Origin: a bacterium UBP12_UBA5184
Lineage (GTDB): Bacteria; Vulcanimicrobiota; Vulcanimicrobiia; Vulcanimicrobiales; Vulcanimicrobiaceae
Direction of reading: 5' to 3'
DNA: 8,244 bases
Assembly: GCA_002413145.1 (NCBI GenBank)
Contig: DHWK01000117.1
Span: 27,484 to 35,727, forward strand
Below, piece after piece: positions 6,352 to 8,244 of the stretch. A program made the position numbers and the translations under genes. Within the stretch, counting starts at the first letter, position 1, and every line of letters begins with the position of its first letter. The notes below the pieces were generated by a model. That model did not search any database. It saw only the letters and a program-made list of their open reading frames with translations, and was not told where the DNA came from.

Positions 6352-6746
6352 GCCGAGCAGCACTCCGGGCCGTCGCGCACTTCAGATTCTTCGTGCACGA
6401 AGTAGGTTTCCCAGCGGCGGCCGTCCGGATCGGTGGACCAAACTTTCGTCTGATTGGCGTAGCAACACGTTTCCTCGCGTTCGACGTCGACGGCGTGACC
6501 GGCGGCTTGCAGTCGCACGATCTGCATATCGACGGCCTCGGCGGAGTCGACGACGATGCCGAAATGCTCTCCACCTCCGGCGACGGCGTTGGAATCGAGA
6601 TCGAGCGCGAGTTCCAGCCCCGGCTCCTGGGTGATGAACAGCGCATAGTCGGGACGTTTTTTCGCCGGCTCGGCCCCAAGGAGCGTCGAGTAGAAGGCGA
6701 CGCTGCCGTCTAGGTCGCGCGTCGCAAGGTTGAGATGCATCTTCAT
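6348..6746 (-). CDS. arsI: ArsI/CadI-family vicinal-oxygen-chelate metalloenzyme
   Basis: A 132-residue member of the glyoxalase/dioxygenase superfamily. It is closest to ArsI, the Fe(II)-dependent C-As lyase that demethylates methylarsenite, and to the cadmium-induced CadI. It has two beta-alpha-beta-beta-beta modules. Candidate metal ligands are H4 (MHLNLATRDLDGSVAFY), H61 (GGEHFGIVVDS) and E113 (RRWETYFVHEE). The family-defining vicinal cysteines are C94-C95 in EETCCYANQTKVWSTDPDG, proposed to bind the trivalent arsenical. A second cysteine pair, C129-C130, sits two residues from the C-terminus. The ATG is set by an AGGA seven bases upstream (6757-6754) and overlaps the arsR stop (ATGA). 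Placement behind arsR supports an arsenical role over plain glyoxalase or antibiotic-resistance proteins. No arsM, arsB or arsC is in the window. Confidence 0.88.
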   Translation of the reverse strand: MKMHLNLATRDLDGSVAFYSTLLGAEPAKKRPDYALFITQEPGLELALDLDSNAVAGGGEHFGIVVDSAEAVDMQIVRLQAAGHAVDVEREETCCYANQTKVWSTDPDGRRWETYFVHEESEVRDGPECCSA

Positions 6747-7075
6747 GCGAGAATCCTTTCGGGGATAAGGGAGCCGAGGCCGACATCGAGCCTGGCGCGA
6801 GCATCGGCGGCGATGCGATAGTACACCCAAGTCCCACGGCGCTCGCACGTCACGAGGCCTGCCTCGCGCAGGATTCGCAGGTGGTGAGAGACCGTGGGTT
6901 GTTCCAGGGGCAGAGCGCTCGTGAAATCGCAGACGCAAACTTCGTTCTCGGCCCGCGCCATGGTGGCGAGCATCGCCAGGCGATGTGGATCTGCTAAGGC
7001 CTTAAAGAGAGCCGCGTCGGCCGCACGATCGGTCGCATCGACTCGGGCCGGTGGGCAACACCGTTGCATTGACAT
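6743..7075 (-). CDS. arsR: ArsR-family metalloregulatory repressor
   Basis: A 110-residue winged-helix repressor that leaves its operator when As(III) or Sb(III) binds. FKALADPHRLAML (24-36) starts the fold. ENEVCVCDFTSAL (43-55) carries the classical CxC metalloid site (C47, C49). QPTVSHHLRILREAGLV (59-75) is the recognition helix, and ERRGTWVYYRI (78-88) forms the wing. The third cysteine of the plasmid-type CVCDLC motif is absent (T52 here), but an adjacent pair C6-C7 and C77 could supply another ligand. The ATG at 7075 has no Shine-Dalgarno sequence and lies about seven bases after the predicted -10 box, so the mRNA may be leaderless; a second in-frame ATG follows two codons later. It is translationally coupled to arsI. 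Its own upstream region is the likely operator. Confidence 0.94.
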   Translation of the reverse strand: MSMQRCCPPARVDATDRAADAALFKALADPHRLAMLATMARAENEVCVCDFTSALPLEQPTVSHHLRILREAGLVTCERRGTWVYYRIAADARARLDVGLGSLIPERILA

Positions 7076-7081
7076 TTCTCA

Positions 7082-7109
7082 ATATTAGCACTATATTTAT
7101 GCTTGTCAA
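7082..7109 (-). promoter_or_regulatory. arsR promoter with probable ArsR operator
   Basis: Minus-strand boxes are TTGACA (7109-7104; perfect -35) and TAATAT (7087-7082; 4 of 6), with a 16-base spacer. An inverted repeat AGCA-N9-TGCT (7087-7103) fills the spacer, and the whole 7080-7113 stretch is much richer in A+T than its surroundings. A repressor bound between the boxes would block polymerase, as is usual for ArsR-type operators. The promoter call is good; the operator is inferred from position and the short inverted repeat only. Confidence 0.7.
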
Positions 7110-7131
7110 TACAGTCAGAAACGCGAAGAGC

Positions 7132-8244
7132 CTAAGGCGAGACCTCGTAGCGCGCGACCATACCGCCTTCCATGTGCTCGCTCACGTGGCAATGGAACAT
7201 CCATATTCCGGCATCGTCGGGGGTCATCTGTGCGGTAACCATCTGCGCCGGTGAGAGGGCGATCACGTCGGTGCGCTGGCCGTTCACCAGGACCGTGTTG
7301 CCGTGCCAATGCGGCGTGTGAAAGTTGAAGCCTTCCCCCAAGGTGAGGAGATACCAGCGAACGTGGTCGCCCACTTTCATGCGGGGCATCGGCATGTTTC
7401 CAAACTGTAAGCCGTTGATCGACCAACGAAAGTTCGAAGGGCCGAAGCCGGTGCCCAGAAGGGGATCGAAATTTCCTTTTGGATCGAGGGGGCCGCCCTC
7501 GAACTTGAGCTTCTTGGGCTTGGTCGTGAAGCGCTTGATGTTATCGTTGAGGAACCAGCTTTGATTCTCATCGAATTCCATGAAGAGGACGACGAATTCT
7601 CGGTCGGCGTCCTTCGGCGTTCCGTCCGGCCGTGCCATCCCGCGACGCGTGATGACGATCGCTCCAATCAAACCGGCGTTGACGTCTCGCCGCTCGTCGA
7701 CGTGCGAGTGATAGAGCCATACGATCGCGCTGGGATCGGCCGGACCGGGACCGGCGCGCTCGGGGACGTCCCAGGCATAAGTGAACGTCCGGCCCGGTGC
7801 AACCGCGGCACCGCCCTTGGCGGCGGCTGCGACGCCGTCTGCGTAAGGCGAACCTTCGGAGGCTTTCTGGTAGAAAACGCCATGCGGATGGACGCTGTAC
7901 GGGTGCGTACCGTTGTTCTTGAAGACGATCTTGATGGTGTCGCCGACCTCGGCGCGCACGATCGGGCCGAGGATACCCAGGTACGCGTCGCGCGCGAGCC
8001 GCGCTTTGAGATGTTTGAACGTTGCGTCGGTGTATTCGCGATAGATCGCCTTGCGGTAGACCTTGCCGATGAGGTGTGGACCGCGCGTCGTGTAGGCTTT
8101 GGCATAGCCCGTCGGAGGCATCCCCATCATTTGGTCAAGCCCACTCGGGAGGTAGTCCCAATCCAGCTCGTCGGCGGCGATGTAATAGATCCTCGCCGTC
8201 CCCGCTTGGCCTTGCGCGGTTGCGCCGAACGCTGCCAGCCAGAG
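7132..8244 (-). CDS. Secreted two-domain multicopper oxidase (ceruloplasmin/small-laccase type), N-terminus cut
   Basis: The frame is open from the right edge to the TAG at 7134-7132, giving 370 visible residues. An internal ATG at 8130 is not the likely start, because coding sequence continues upstream. The first residues (LWLAAFGATAQGQA) look like the end of a signal peptide, so the protein is probably exported. There are two cupredoxin domains. Domain 1 includes LGILGPIVRAEVGDTI, as in ceruloplasmin-like proteins, and has HPHG (119-122) and YHSH (178-181) but no cysteine. Domain 2 has HTPHWHG (309-315) and FHCHVSEHMEGGM (350-362). Eight histidines (119, 121, 179, 181, 312, 314, 351, 353) can form the trinuclear cluster. 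H309, C352, H357 and M362 form the type 1 copper site, so blue copper is in domain 2 only. Expected role: oxidation of Cu(I), Fe(II) or phenolics with reduction of O2 to water. The substrate cannot be read from sequence. It ends 56 bases before arsR. Confidence 0.92.
   Translation of the reverse strand, partial: LWLAAFGATAQGQAGTARIYYIAADELDWDYLPSGLDQMMGMPPTGYAKAYTTRGPHLIGKVYRKAIYREYTDATFKHLKARLARDAYLGILGPIVRAEVGDTIKIVFKNNGTHPYSVHPHGVFYQKASEGSPYADGVAAAAKGGAAVAPGRTFTYAWDVPERAGPGPADPSAIVWLYHSHVDERRDVNAGLIGAIVITRRGMARPDGTPKDADREFVVLFMEFDENQSWFLNDNIKRFTTKPKKLKFEGGPLDPKGNFDPLLGTGFGPSNFRWSINGLQFGNMPMPRMKVGDHVRWYLLTLGEGFNFHTPHWHGNTVLVNGQRTDVIALSPAQMVTAQMTPDDAGIWMFHCHVSEHMEGGMVARYEVSP

Noticed and set aside
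6004..6405. Plus-strand ORF of 133 codons across the hrcA upstream region.
   Set aside because: It runs antisense through the hrcA start, its promoter and the end of arsI. The translation has no recognisable domain, and no ribosome-binding site was seen.
6749..6938. Upstream extension of arsI in its frame (start near 6938).
   Set aside because: It overlaps arsR in another frame, and the added residues are low-complexity. The ATG at 6746 has an AGGA and the standard four-base overlap with the arsR stop.
7110..7140. Possible terminator after the multicopper oxidase.
   Set aside because: Only a GCC-TTA-GGC stem of three pairs is visible, with no following T-run.

Overview
The window is one dense gene block of a high-GC bacterium (GC-rich third codon positions by eye). 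Every gene I can support lies on the minus strand, so transcription runs from high to low coordinates. Gene starts are often GTG, ATGA/GTGA stop-start overlaps are common, and Shine-Dalgarno sequences are mostly weak. HrcA with a CIRCE element, adjacent accD-accA, and a DivIC-like protein followed by an S1-domain protein suggest a Terrabacteria-like lineage. Eremiobacterota/WPS-2 is a guess from style only; nothing in the window fixes the taxonomy.

Layout in the direction of transcription. (1) 8244-7132: a secreted two-domain multicopper oxidase of ceruloplasmin/small-laccase type, with its N-terminus cut by the window edge. (2) 7109-7082: an AT-rich promoter/operator, followed by arsR (7075-6743), arsI (6746-6348) and an unrecognised 66-residue ORF (6351-6151), each joined to the next by a 4-base overlap. 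This is a small arsenic-response operon. ArsR represses, and ArsI is a vicinal-oxygen-chelate enzyme of the C-As lyase/CadI family. (3) 6141-6076: a sigma70-like promoter and a CIRCE operator spanning the hrcA start codon, then hrcA (6086-5010), dnaJ (5004-3892) and rsmE (3896-3162). This is a heat-shock operon with the order known from Bacillus (hrcA-grpE-dnaK-dnaJ-prmA-rsmE) but without grpE, dnaK and prmA. (4) 3123-2380: a polyprenol-phosphate-mannose-synthase-like glycosyltransferase. (5) accD (2302-1421) and accA (1424-459), the two carboxyltransferase subunits of acetyl-CoA carboxylase. (6) A DivIC/FtsB-like septum protein (501-139) and the start of an S1-domain protein (133-1), a pair that matches the Bacillus divIC-yabR order.

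The core part (3-6) is housekeeping: protein folding, rRNA methylation, fatty-acid precursor supply, lipid-linked sugar and division. The accessory part (1-2) is metal and metalloid handling. I found no mobile element, CRISPR array, tRNA or rRNA, and no convincing intrinsic terminator. No stretch longer than 300 bases lacks a gene. The points most worth a second look are the apparent ATT start of rsmE, the CIRCE placed over the hrcA start codon, the probably leaderless arsR transcript, and the unknown small ORF at the end of the ars operon. I did not find a clearly new biological system.
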